Shown: one piece after another, positions 25,556 through 32,977 of the stretch
How positions within the stretch are numbered: the first letter of the stretch is position 1
Layout: each line of letters opens with the position of its first letter
Source: CAWALV01 sp963782965
GTDB taxonomy: Bacteria > Actinomycetota > Actinomycetes > Acidothermales > Acidothermaceae
NCBI GenBank assembly: GCA_963782965.1
Contig: CAWALV010000006.1
Coordinates: forward strand, 496,001 to 560,000
DNA: 64,000 bases
Direction of reading: 5' to 3'
Program-made: the position numbers and the translations under genes
Notes under the pieces: model-generated
Database searches by the model: none
The model's input: the letters and a program-made list of their open reading frames with translations, nothing else
What the model was told of the DNA's origin: nothing

Positions 25556-26746
25556 CTACCGCAGCGAGGCGTAAAGGTCGCGGGTGCGCTCGGCAATGGC
25601 CTGCCAGCTGAAGTTCTCGACCGCGCGCTTGCGGCCGGCCATGCCCATCGCACTCGCTCGGCCGGGGTCGCGCACGAGCGCGTTGACGGCGTCGGCGAAC
25701 GCGCCGGCGAACGCGTCGACATCGCGCGGCGCGCCGTACGCGTCCTGCGGGTCGGGGTCGATCGGCACCAGAATCCCGGTTTCGCCGTCGGCGACGACCT
25801 CGGGTATACCGCCCGTCTTCGTCGCCACGACGGCTGTCTCGCAGGCCATCGCCTCCAGGTTCACGATGCCCATCGGTTCGTAGATCGACGGGCACACGAA
25901 GACGCTGGCCGCGGAGAACAGCGCGATGAGTTCGGGCTTGGAAACCATCCGGCGGATCCAGGTGACTCCGTGCCGTTCGGTCTGCAGGGCGCCGATCTCG
26001 GATTCGACCTCCGCGGCGATCTCCGGAGTGTCGGCCGAGCTGGCCAAGACGACGAGTTGCGCGTCGGCATCGAAGCCGTGGGCCGCGCGCAGCAGGTAAG
26101 GCAAGCCCTTTTGCCGGGTGATCCGCCCGACGAAGATGACGATCGGGCGGTCGACATCGATGCTGTTCTCCGTCAGCACCGTCGTGTCGGACGTCGGCTT
26201 GTACTCGTCGGTGTCGATGCCGTTGTGGACGACGTGGAGCCGCGTCGCGTCGACGCGCGGGTAACAGCGCATTACGTCGTCCGCCATCCCCGCCGACACG
26301 GCGATGACCGCGTCGGCGGCCTCGATCGCGGTTCGTTCGGCGAAGGAGGAGAGCGCGTAGCCGCCGCCCAACTGCTCGGCCTTCCACGGCCGCAGCGGCT
26401 CCAACGAATGAGTGGTCATGACATGGGGGACGCCGTACAGCAGCTTGGCCACGTGGCCGGCGAAGTTGGCGTACCACGTGTGGGAGTGGACCAGATCGGC
26501 CGAACCGACAGCGGCCGCGATCGAGAGATCGGTCGAAAGCGTCAGCAGCGCGGCGTTGGCGCCCGTCTCGAGCAATTGCGGGTCGGCGAGGTGTGCCATC
26601 ACGCCGGGTTCGCGTCGGGTCGCCCCGAAGCAGTGCACCTCGACGTCGATCAGCCGGCGCAACTCGCGGGCGAGATATTCGACGTGAACCCCGGCACCAC
26701 CGTAGACCTCGGGCGGGTACTCGCGGCTCAACAACGCGACCTGCAT
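25556..26746 (-). CDS. glgA: GT4-family glycogen/maltose-1-phosphate synthase
   Basis: A 396-residue retaining glycosyltransferase of the GT4 actinobacterial GlgA group, which in mycobacteria (GlgM, Rv1212c) transfers glucose from ADP-glucose to make alpha-maltose 1-phosphate. It starts with MQVALLSREYPPEVYGGAGV, has SHTWYANFAGHVAK, HNGIDTDEYKP, FVGRITRQKGLPYLLRA and the nucleotide/acid motif FVCPSIYEPMGIVNLEAMA. A polar C-terminal helix ends the protein. ATG 26746 is preceded by a weak site. The gene is divergent from glgC (173 bases between), the same pair order as in mycobacteria, so both probably feed glycogen, GlgE or capsular alpha-glucan synthesis. Confidence 0.94.
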   Translation of the reverse strand: MQVALLSREYPPEVYGGAGVHVEYLARELRRLIDVEVHCFGATRREPGVMAHLADPQLLETGANAALLTLSTDLSIAAAVGSADLVHSHTWYANFAGHVAKLLYGVPHVMTTHSLEPLRPWKAEQLGGGYALSSFAERTAIEAADAVIAVSAGMADDVMRCYPRVDATRLHVVHNGIDTDEYKPTSDTTVLTENSIDVDRPIVIFVGRITRQKGLPYLLRAAHGFDADAQLVVLASSADTPEIAAEVESEIGALQTERHGVTWIRRMVSKPELIALFSAASVFVCPSIYEPMGIVNLEAMACETAVVATKTGGIPEVVADGETGILVPIDPDPQDAYGAPRDVDAFAGAFADAVNALVRDPGRASAMGMAGRKRAVENFSWQAIAERTRDLYASLR

Positions 26747-26918
26747 GGGGGAACCCTAACCAACCCTGGCCGGCGGGTCGCGTCGGGAGGCCGCTGGGCC
26801 GACGGCGTCCAACCGTTGGGCCCGACCCCTGAGCCCACCCTCCCGGGCCCAACCTCCTGCTCCAACGTTCGGGCCGCGGGACCGTGCCCCGCGACCGGGT
26901 TTTCGGTAGGTTCCGGTC

Positions 26919-28181
26919 ATGAGAGTTCCCGGAAGCTCGCCCGTGCGTCGCAAGGTCTTGGCGATCGTCCTCGCCGGCGGGCAGGGCACCCGCTTACTCC
27001 CGCTGACAGCCGACCGCGCGAAGCCCGCCGTCCCGTTCGGCGGCATCTACCGGCTCATCGACTTCGTACTGTCGAACCTCGCCAACGGCGGGTTCCTGAA
27101 AATGGTCGTGCTCACGCAGTACAAGAACCACAGCCTCGACCGGCACATCACCACGACATGGCGCATGTCGACGCTTCTCGGGAACTACGTGACGCCGGTA
27201 CCCGCCCAGCAGCGAGTCGGCCCCCGTTGGTTCTCGGGCTCTGCAGACGCGATCTACCAGAGCCTGAACCTCATTTACGACGAGCAACCCGAGTACATCC
27301 TTGTCTTCGGCGCCGACCACATCTATCGCATGGATCCGCGCCAGATGCTCGATGCGCACGTCGCGTCGGGTGCTGCCGCGACGGTGGCCGGCATCAGGGT
27401 CCCTCGGGCGGAGGCCTCCGCGTTCGGCGTGATCCAAACGGCACAGACCGGTCCGGACGCCGGCCGGCGCATCGAGGCGTTCCTCGAAAAGCCGAAGGAC
27501 ATCGAAGGTCTCGGCCTACCCGACTCGCCAGAGGAGGTGTTCGCGTCGATGGGCAACTACTGCTTCACGACGTCGGCCCTGCTCGATGCGGTCAACCGCG
27601 ACGCCGCCGACGAACGGTCGGCACACGACATGGGCGGCAGCATCATTCCGATGTTCGTCGAGGCCAAGGATGCCCTCGTCTACGACTTCAGCGAGAACGA
27701 CGTGCCCGGCTCGACCCAACGTGACCACGGCTACTGGCGCGACGTGGGAACTCTCGACTCCTACTACGACGCGCACATGGATCTCATCTCCGTGCACCCG
27801 GTATTCAACCTGTACAACTCCGACTGGCCGATGTACACACACCACCGGCCGCTGCCGCCGGCGAAGATCGTCCACGAGAACACGAGCGTCGTCGATGCGT
27901 TGCTGTCGAACGGGGTCATCGTCGCCGATGCGAAGGTGAGCCGCTCCGTGTTGTCGCCGCGCGTCTACATCGACGCCGGCGCAACAATCGACGGTAGCGT
28001 GCTCTTGGAGAACGTCCGCATCGGCCGAGGCGCCGTCGTCCGCAACGCCATCATCGACAAGAACGTCGTGGTGCCCGACGGCGCTCGCATCGGCGTTGAC
28101 CCGGTTCGCGACGCCGAGAGGTTCACCGTGTCAACACACGGTGTCGTCGTCATCGGCAAGAACGCCATCATCGAGCCTTGA
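26919..28181 (+). CDS. glgC: Glucose-1-phosphate adenylyltransferase
   Basis: A 420-residue ADP-glucose pyrophosphorylase. Signature segments: LAIVLAGGQGTRLLPLTADR (nucleotide loop), AKPAVPFGGIYRLIDFVLSN, HIYRMDPRQMLDAH, VFASMGNYCFTTSALLDA, RDVGTLDSYYDAHMDL, and the left-handed beta-helix repeats near the C terminus (VSRSVLSPRVYIDAGATIDG, SVLLENVRIGRGAVVRNAII). It makes ADP-glucose from glucose 1-phosphate and ATP; the N-terminal Arg region (VRRKV) helps allosteric control in relatives. ATG 26919. A hairpin overlaps the stop codon and may end transcription. Paired divergently with glgA. Confidence 0.97.
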   Translation: MRVPGSSPVRRKVLAIVLAGGQGTRLLPLTADRAKPAVPFGGIYRLIDFVLSNLANGGFLKMVVLTQYKNHSLDRHITTTWRMSTLLGNYVTPVPAQQRVGPRWFSGSADAIYQSLNLIYDEQPEYILVFGADHIYRMDPRQMLDAHVASGAAATVAGIRVPRAEASAFGVIQTAQTGPDAGRRIEAFLEKPKDIEGLGLPDSPEEVFASMGNYCFTTSALLDAVNRDAADERSAHDMGGSIIPMFVEAKDALVYDFSENDVPGSTQRDHGYWRDVGTLDSYYDAHMDLISVHPVFNLYNSDWPMYTHHRPLPPAKIVHENTSVVDALLSNGVIVADAKVSRSVLSPRVYIDAGATIDGSVLLENVRIGRGAVVRNAIIDKNVVVPDGARIGVDPVRDAERFTVSTHGVVVIGKNAIIEP

Positions 28182-28197
28182 GGTTGCCTCGAGGCTC
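28173..28197. terminator. Hairpin at the end of glgC
   Basis: GAGCCTTGAGG (28173-28183) pairs with CCTCGAGGCTC (28187-28197) through 11 pairs including one G-U, loop TTG. It spans the glgC stop codon and lies between two convergent genes. No T-run follows. Confidence 0.55.
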
Positions 28198-28206
28198 TCG
28201 AGGTCG

Positions 28207-28665
28207 TCACCGAAGCTTGAGTCCGCGCCGCCGTGCGCCGCGGCCTCCTTCGTCCAGCCCGGCGACCGCGCCGACGATGTCGCCGACGTAACGGTTGATG
28301 TGGAACCGGCCCGAGAGCCCGGCCTCGCGTATTGCCTGCAGTGCCACGACGCCGTCGACCACGAGCCGCAGGTCGCCGCCCGTGGCCCGCACCGCGCTGT
28401 CGACCCTTGCCAGTGCCGCCATACAGGATGGGGACACCTCGGTGATCCTGGCCAGGTCGACGACGATGCGATCACGCCCGGACTCGATGCCCGTGTCGAC
28501 GCAAGCGATCAAGGTCGAAGCGCCGTCGCTCGTCAAGTCACCCTGGGCGATCACGAGATACCAACCCCGGATTGTTTGCGCGGCGATATCGAATGTGTCC
28601 GACGATTCATGGAAGGGGAACGGCGTAACCGATTCCCCGGCCTCAGCGGGCTTCGAGGTCGTCAC
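28207..28665 (-). CDS. STAS-domain protein
   Basis: A 152-residue protein. The STAS core spans about residues 28-135: GWYLVIAQGDLTSDGASTLI, then RIVVDLARITEVSPSCMAAL and LRLVVDGVVALQAIREAGLS. At the usual phosphorylation position it reads SPSC rather than DSxG, so it may be a degenerate antagonist. The C terminus is basic. GTG 28665 overlaps the stop of the preceding small gene (GTGA), so the two are translationally coupled. Possible role in sigma-factor control or as a scaffold in a stress complex; this is inferred. Confidence 0.8.
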   Translation of the reverse strand: MTTSKPAEAGESVTPFPFHESSDTFDIAAQTIRGWYLVIAQGDLTSDGASTLIACVDTGIESGRDRIVVDLARITEVSPSCMAALARVDSAVRATGGDLRLVVDGVVALQAIREAGLSGRFHINRYVGDIVGAVAGLDEGGRGARRRGLKLR

Positions 28666-28937
28666 AGCGCCGCACCCCTGTCGAGTGCGTTCGGCAGCTG
28701 GCGCAGCAACTCGCGGTCGCGAGCCATCTGCCGCATGACTGCCGCGGGCGCAGGCGCGCCGCCGGCGAGTACACACATTCGCAGGCGCAGCCGGCGCGAG
28801 ATTACCTCGTCGCAGAGCCGCAACACTTCTTCTTGGGTGGCGCCGTTGGACTCGACGTCGGCCAGTGCCTCTACAGCAAAGTCGAGGGCCAGTTGCGCCG
28901 ACGCCGTCCGCTCGTCTTGATTCATCGCCTGTTGCAT
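28662..28937 (-). CDS. Small helical protein of unknown function, coupled to STAS gene
   Basis: About 91 residues, predicted almost wholly alpha-helical: QLALDFAVEALADVESNGAT, then QEEVLRLCDEVISRRLRLRM, CVLAGGAPAPAAVMRQMARD and RELLRQLPNAL. I do not recognise a family. ATG 28937 is preferred because GGGGAAG lies nine bases upstream. ATG 28925 is also possible. Its TGA overlaps the GTG of the STAS gene, so it likely forms a two-gene unit and a partner for that protein. Confidence 0.65.
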   Translation of the reverse strand: MQQAMNQDERTASAQLALDFAVEALADVESNGATQEEVLRLCDEVISRRLRLRMCVLAGGAPAPAAVMRQMARDRELLRQLPNALDRGAAL

Positions 28938-29334
28938 ACGCACGCACTTCCCCGACATGGACCGATAGGGAAACGCGGAGCTGCTACGAGCAACGACGTT
29001 CGAAGGGGCACTCAGCGTTCGGCGAGCCCCGCGTAAGGCGGGCTACCTGCTGAACCCGAGGTCAGGATAACCCTGTTGGCACGCGAAGGCGCAAGTCGAG
29101 TGGCATCGGATTTGTGAGCGAGGCATCCGACCGCGGAGGAGACCCGTCGCCTCGAATTCCATAGGTGTCATGTCGCTTCCATAGGTCTCATGTCGCGGCG
29201 CGTTGATCTTGTCGTCCAGTCCGAGTGTCACCTCAGAGTCGGCCGCTCAGCGATTCCGGCGCGCGTCGCGACGGTTTCGTGATGTCGGCTGTGCGGTACA
29301 TCTGCACACATCCAGCGACACAGGAGGGCCAGCG
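28938..29334. other. Intergenic region between divergent operons
   Basis: Contains the promoters of the STAS pair (minus) and the hemerythrin gene (plus). No gene is evident. Its one clear structure is a 20-bp tandem direct repeat at 29157-29196. Confidence 0.6.
29157..29196. repeat. Tandem 20-bp direct repeat upstream of the hemerythrin gene
   Basis: TTCCATAGGTGTCATGTCGC at 29157-29176 is followed directly by the same 20 bases with one G-to-C change. It lies 138 bases before the hemerythrin start. It could be a paired regulator site or a small tandem duplication. Confidence 0.85.
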
Positions 29335-29910
29335 ATGACCGCAGGGCACATCGCCGAAACCGTGAACGAAGACGCGGGCGCGATCGAGGTCTTGAAGGCA
29401 CAACACAACCAGATCAAGGCATTGTTCGCCGCTGTCGAGAGTTCCAGCGGTGAAGCGAGGCAGCAGGAGTTCGACCACCTTCGCGCGTTGCTCGCGGTGC
29501 ACGAGACCGCCGAGGAAGAAGTGCTGCGGCCGGTGACGAGGTCGGCAGTTACCAACGGTGAAGCTGTTGCCGACTCGCGGATCGAGGAGGAGAACGAAGC
29601 CAAGGAGGTCCTCGCCAAGCTCGAGAAGATGGGCGTCGACGACTCGAAGTTCCTTTCAGAGTTCCTCGAGTTCAAGAAGTCGGTGCTCGAACACGCGACG
29701 CACGAGGAGACCGAGGAGTTCCCCGGCGTCCAGGACGCCAAGACTCACGACGAACTCGTCCAGATGGCGAAGCGCATCAAGATGGCCGAACGGATGGCAC
29801 CGACCCACCCCCACCCGAGCGCGAAGAGCACCGAGGCCAACTACCTCATGGGCCCGTTCGCTGCGATGCTCGACCGCGTTCGCGACGAGATGAAGAGCCG
29901 GAAGGAGTAG
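29335..29910 (+). CDS. Hemerythrin HHE-domain protein
   Basis: A 191-residue protein. The HHE domain covers about residues 16-145, with iron-ligand candidates in AQHNQIKALF, EFDHLRALLAVHETAEEEVL, then LEHATHEETEEFPGV. Hemerythrin-like proteins bind a di-iron centre and sense or bind oxygen, NO or peroxide. The tail after APTHPHPSAKSTE includes a Met/Arg-rich helix. Start ATG 29335 follows AGGAGGG at seven bases. It has a strong hairpin after its stop, so it is a single-gene unit. Confidence 0.92.
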   Translation: MTAGHIAETVNEDAGAIEVLKAQHNQIKALFAAVESSSGEARQQEFDHLRALLAVHETAEEEVLRPVTRSAVTNGEAVADSRIEEENEAKEVLAKLEKMGVDDSKFLSEFLEFKKSVLEHATHEETEEFPGVQDAKTHDELVQMAKRIKMAERMAPTHPHPSAKSTEANYLMGPFAAMLDRVRDEMKSRKE

Positions 29911-29935
29911 GGCGGCTGGTCGCCTCTACCGTCGT

Positions 29936-29961
29936 GATGCCGGCCCTTCGGGGCCGGCATC
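29936..29961 (+). terminator. Strong GC hairpin after the hemerythrin gene
   Basis: GATGCCGGCCC (29936-29946) pairs perfectly with GGGCCGGCATC (29951-29961) across the stable loop TTCG. It lies 25 bases after the hemerythrin stop and ahead of the convergent small membrane gene. No T-run. Confidence 0.75.
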
Positions 29962-29980
29962 CGGCGCTTCTGGGATCGCT

Positions 29981-30235
29981 TCAGTGGGATCGGTGGCGAT
30001 ACGTCGTGGCAACGCCCGCGACCGAGCAGAACAGCAGGGCGGACAGGACCGGCAGATCGGTATCAGCCACGGCGATGCCGGTGACCGCGCCGACCGTTAC
30101 CGCCAATGCTTGCGCGATGCGGCGCGCCCGCCCGCCAGCTCGGACGCCGAGGCGCGCCCGGAAGGCGCGGTGCAAGCGGCCCGGGTCGCCGTAACGCGGT
30201 GCGCCGGCGCGGGTGCGGTGATCGAGCACGGCCAT
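29981..30235 (-). CDS. Small membrane protein of unknown function
   Basis: An 84-residue protein with a basic N-terminal half (RLHRAFRARLGVRAGGRARR) and a hydrophobic C-terminal half (IAQALAVTVGAVTGIAVADT and VLSALLFCSVAGVATTY) that could form two short membrane helices. Positive residues at the start favour a cytoplasmic N terminus. ATG 30235 has a weak purine stretch (AAGAGGC) before it. It reads in the same direction as, but downstream of, the DUF1003 gene. No family recognised; it may be spurious. Confidence 0.45.
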   Translation of the reverse strand: MAVLDHRTRAGAPRYGDPGRLHRAFRARLGVRAGGRARRIAQALAVTVGAVTGIAVADTDLPVLSALLFCSVAGVATTYRHRSH

Positions 30236-30315
30236 GGCTGCCTCTTACCCGAAAAATGGGAACGCTCCCGTTCTACCCCATCGGACACCGGGCGGCCCAC
30301 CCGAGGGGAATCGGC

Positions 30316-30942
30316 CTACTCGCGCGGCTCCGGGCCGGGCGCTCCGGCGTCATGGCGGGCGTCGAACTCGTCGAAGATGCGCCGCAGCTCATCGCGCAGG
30401 AAGTCGCGGGTGGCGACGTCACCGAGGGAGATGCGGATCGCGGCCACCTCGCGGGTGAGGTATTCGGTGTCGGCGATATTGCGTTCGTTGCGAGCGCGGT
30501 CTTCCTCGATCTGAACGCGGTCGCGGTCGGCCTGCCGATTTTGCGCAAGCAGGATCAGGGGTGCTGCGTAAGACGCCTGCGTCGAGAAGAACAGGTTCAA
30601 CAAGATGAACGGGTAGGGGTCGAACGGCTTGATTCCGGCCTGGCACCTCGGGATGTTCTTCGTCGTCGTCTCGAGCTCGTTCGTGATGGCGTTCAAACGC
30701 GTGACGTCGCAGCCGTGGTGCGTGTGGTAGTAGTGGACGCCGACGAAGAGGTTGTAGCTGACCCACACGATGACCAGGATCGTCATGTAGACGAGAAAGC
30801 GCGCCGTGCCGAGAAAGCGCGCGAAGCGCTCGGCGAACCGGCCGAACGCGTCAGGGTCGTACTCGGGCCGGAGTACCACCCGGCGCGGCGAGACCGGCTG
30901 GTCGAGACGCGGCCGCCGAGTGTCGTTACGTACCCTCGCCAT
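30316..30942 (-). CDS. DUF1003 membrane protein
   Basis: A 208-residue protein of the DUF1003 family (Rv1231c by position). Two membrane helices are clear: FLVYMTILVIVWVSYNLFVG and PFILLNLFFSTQASYAAPLI. A short extracellular loop lies between them with HHGCDVTRLNAITNELE. The family's LILLAQNRQADRDR signature follows, then a charged cytoplasmic helix (RVQIEEDRARNERNIADTEY, LTREVAAIRISL). Function unknown. ATG 30942 follows GGGAGGTGG and lies 17 bases inside the 3' end of the MgtE-N/CBS gene, so the two form an operon. Confidence 0.92.
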   Translation of the reverse strand: MARVRNDTRRPRLDQPVSPRRVVLRPEYDPDAFGRFAERFARFLGTARFLVYMTILVIVWVSYNLFVGVHYYHTHHGCDVTRLNAITNELETTTKNIPRCQAGIKPFDPYPFILLNLFFSTQASYAAPLILLAQNRQADRDRVQIEEDRARNERNIADTEYLTREVAAIRISLGDVATRDFLRDELRRIFDEFDARHDAGAPGPEPRE

Positions 30943-32224
30943 CGCGGCCACCTCCCTCGCGCCATGTGTCGTGCTCGGCTTCGCGCCAACCACTCGGCAA
31001 GAGGTGGTCGAGGACGTCGTCGACGGTGACCGCACCGAGCAGCCGGTCGTCATCGTCGACTACCGGCACCGCAACCAGGTTGTACGTCGCCAGGTGACGG
31101 GTGATCTGGGTCAAGGGCACGCCAGGGTGCAGCGGCGAGATGTCGGTGTCGACGACGGCGCTGACGAGCGTGCCCGGAGGTTCACGCAGCAGTCGCTGGA
31201 GGTGGGCGATGCCGAGGTAACGCCCGGTCGGCGTGTCGGTGGGTGGCCGACACACGTAGACCTGGCTAGCGGTGGCCGGTGAGAGGTCAGGGTTGCGCAC
31301 GTGCGCCAGCGCTTCGGCCACGGTGGCGCTCGGCGGGAGGATCACCGGCTCGGTCGTCATCAGACCACCCGCGGTGTCCTCGGAATAGGTGAGCAACCGG
31401 CGAACTGGGTCGGCTTCCTCGGGGTCCATCAGTGCCAGCAGTCGCTCGGCCTCCTCGGCGGGCAGGTCGGCGAGCAGGTCGGCGGCGTCGTCGGGACCCA
31501 TCGCCTCCAAGACGTCGGCGGCGCGCTCGTCCTCCAGCGTGGCGAGGATCTCCACCTGCTCCTCTTCGGGCAGTTCCTCGAGGACGTCGGCCAGCCGCTC
31601 GTCGTCCAAGGCTGCCGCGACCTCGGCGCGGCGCTTCTCGTTGAGGTCATGGATCATCCCGGCGAGGTCGGCCGGACGCAGTTGGTCGAACGCGGCGAGC
31701 AGGCTCGCTGCGCCTTGCTTGCCCTCCGGGAGCGACAACCCGTGGACGGCGTCCCAGTCGAGTACCCGCGTGACGCCCCGCCGGCGCATCCGGCCGCCGC
31801 CGTGGAAGCGCACGGCGACCTTGGTGAGGTACCAATCGCGGGTACGGGTCTGCTCCATCGCGACGTCGGTGACGGTGGCAGTCGTGGCACCGGCGTCGTC
31901 ACCCTCGCCCGACGCCGTCACCTCGCGGTCGAGCAGTTGGGCGAGGACGCGAGTCTCCGCCGCCCGCTGTTCGAACCGACGCAGGCTGACTGTGCCGGTG
32001 GTCACCACTGCGCCGGCCTCGATGCTGGTGACTCGAGTCATCGGGATGAAGATCCGGCGTCTCGGCGGTACCTCGACGACCAGCCCCAGCACCCGCGGTT
32101 GTTGCGTCCCGAAACGCAACAGCACGACGACATCGCGAACCCGGCCGACCTGATCGCCGTTCGGATCGAAGACCCAGACGCCGGCGAGGCGTGCGATGAA
32201 GACACGGCCGACGGACGTGCTCAC
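30926..32224 (-). CDS. MgtE-N/CBS-domain protein without transporter domain
   Basis: A 432-residue cytoplasmic protein (Rv1232c type). Residues 1-140 have a PRC-barrel-like start (FIARLAGVWVFDPNGDQVGR and onwards). The MgtE N domain covers about 180-290 with repeated helices (LRPADLAGMIHDLNEKRRAE, VAAALDDERLADVLEELPEE, EQVEILATLEDERAADVLEA). Two CBS domains follow (MTTEPVILPPSATVAEALAH to VVDDDDRLLGAVTVDDVLDH). MgtE channels use these parts to sense magnesium, but the pore domain is absent, so it probably regulates rather than transports. GTG 32224 follows GGAGG. Coupled to the DUF1003 membrane gene. Confidence 0.92.
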   Translation of the reverse strand: MSTSVGRVFIARLAGVWVFDPNGDQVGRVRDVVVLLRFGTQQPRVLGLVVEVPPRRRIFIPMTRVTSIEAGAVVTTGTVSLRRFEQRAAETRVLAQLLDREVTASGEGDDAGATTATVTDVAMEQTRTRDWYLTKVAVRFHGGGRMRRRGVTRVLDWDAVHGLSLPEGKQGAASLLAAFDQLRPADLAGMIHDLNEKRRAEVAAALDDERLADVLEELPEEEQVEILATLEDERAADVLEAMGPDDAADLLADLPAEEAERLLALMDPEEADPVRRLLTYSEDTAGGLMTTEPVILPPSATVAEALAHVRNPDLSPATASQVYVCRPPTDTPTGRYLGIAHLQRLLREPPGTLVSAVVDTDISPLHPGVPLTQITRHLATYNLVAVPVVDDDDRLLGAVTVDDVLDHLLPSGWREAEHDTWREGGGRDGEGT

Positions 32225-32483
32225 CGGCGAGCCTCCATGGCTGCGACCGCTGGGGCAGGTGTGGCCTCGGCGAAGGCACGGGAGCGCATGACGGGAGGTT
32301 ATCGCCGCGGCCGCGGGTTCTTCCTCGCCTGGCGAGGGACTCGCCGGTCGCCCGCACCTCAGGCGGTCAGGGGTGGCAATTCGGCTGGTTCGGCGAGAGA
32401 GTGAAGCCACGGCCCGCTCCGGGTAAACCGCGGCGGGAGCAGTGCACCTGCGGTTCGCCTTAGACCAGGAGGTGGCAAGCGAC

Positions 32484-32960
32484 ATGTCGCCGACGTTGTC
32501 CTCGGTGCGCGCCCGCCGATCCAAGCCGCGGGTCGAGGCGCGGCTCGTCGCCCAGTACGAAAGCGCGATGTTCGCCGTTCGTGAGCTCGCCGAGCAGTGC
32601 GACGTCGCTCGATCGCACGGGCTGCAGGTACCACTCCGCCGTGGGCTGCACGCGCGTTTGGACTACGAGCTGATGCGCGCGATCGCCGCGGCCCGCGCCA
32701 TCCACGATCAGTTGTTCGAAGCTGCCGGCGGCCAGCATCACGCCGAAGCGGCGGACGACGTCGCCTTGTGGAAGCGGCATCTGAACGAAGCGCTCACGCT
32801 GCGCTCCAAGCACCAGCTCGCGGCCATGGACGACACGCCGGTCGTCGCCGCCACGCAGCCGCGGACTCGGGCGGCGTCCGGCCCACACCAGGCGGGTCTG
32901 GAGTTCGACACCGCGGTCGATCCCGTTCGCGGTGCCCGCCAGCCGGTCACCGTGCCCTAG
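32484..32960 (+). CDS. Hypothetical protein
   Basis: A 158-residue protein. The middle (about residues 18-115) is helical: RVEARLVAQYESAMFAVREL, AEQCDVARSHGLQ, LHARLDYELMRAIAAARAIH and ALWKRHLNEALTLRS. The tail is Pro/Ala-rich. ATG 32484 follows a strong AGGAGGTGG, good evidence that it is translated. No signal or membrane segment and no family recognised. It is divergent from the MgtE-N gene and convergent with the flippase. Confidence 0.65.
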   Translation: MSPTLSSVRARRSKPRVEARLVAQYESAMFAVRELAEQCDVARSHGLQVPLRRGLHARLDYELMRAIAAARAIHDQLFEAAGGQHHAEAADDVALWKRHLNEALTLRSKHQLAAMDDTPVVAATQPRTRAASGPHQAGLEFDTAVDPVRGARQPVTVP

Positions 32961-32977
32961 CCGGCCCCTCGCCGTCC

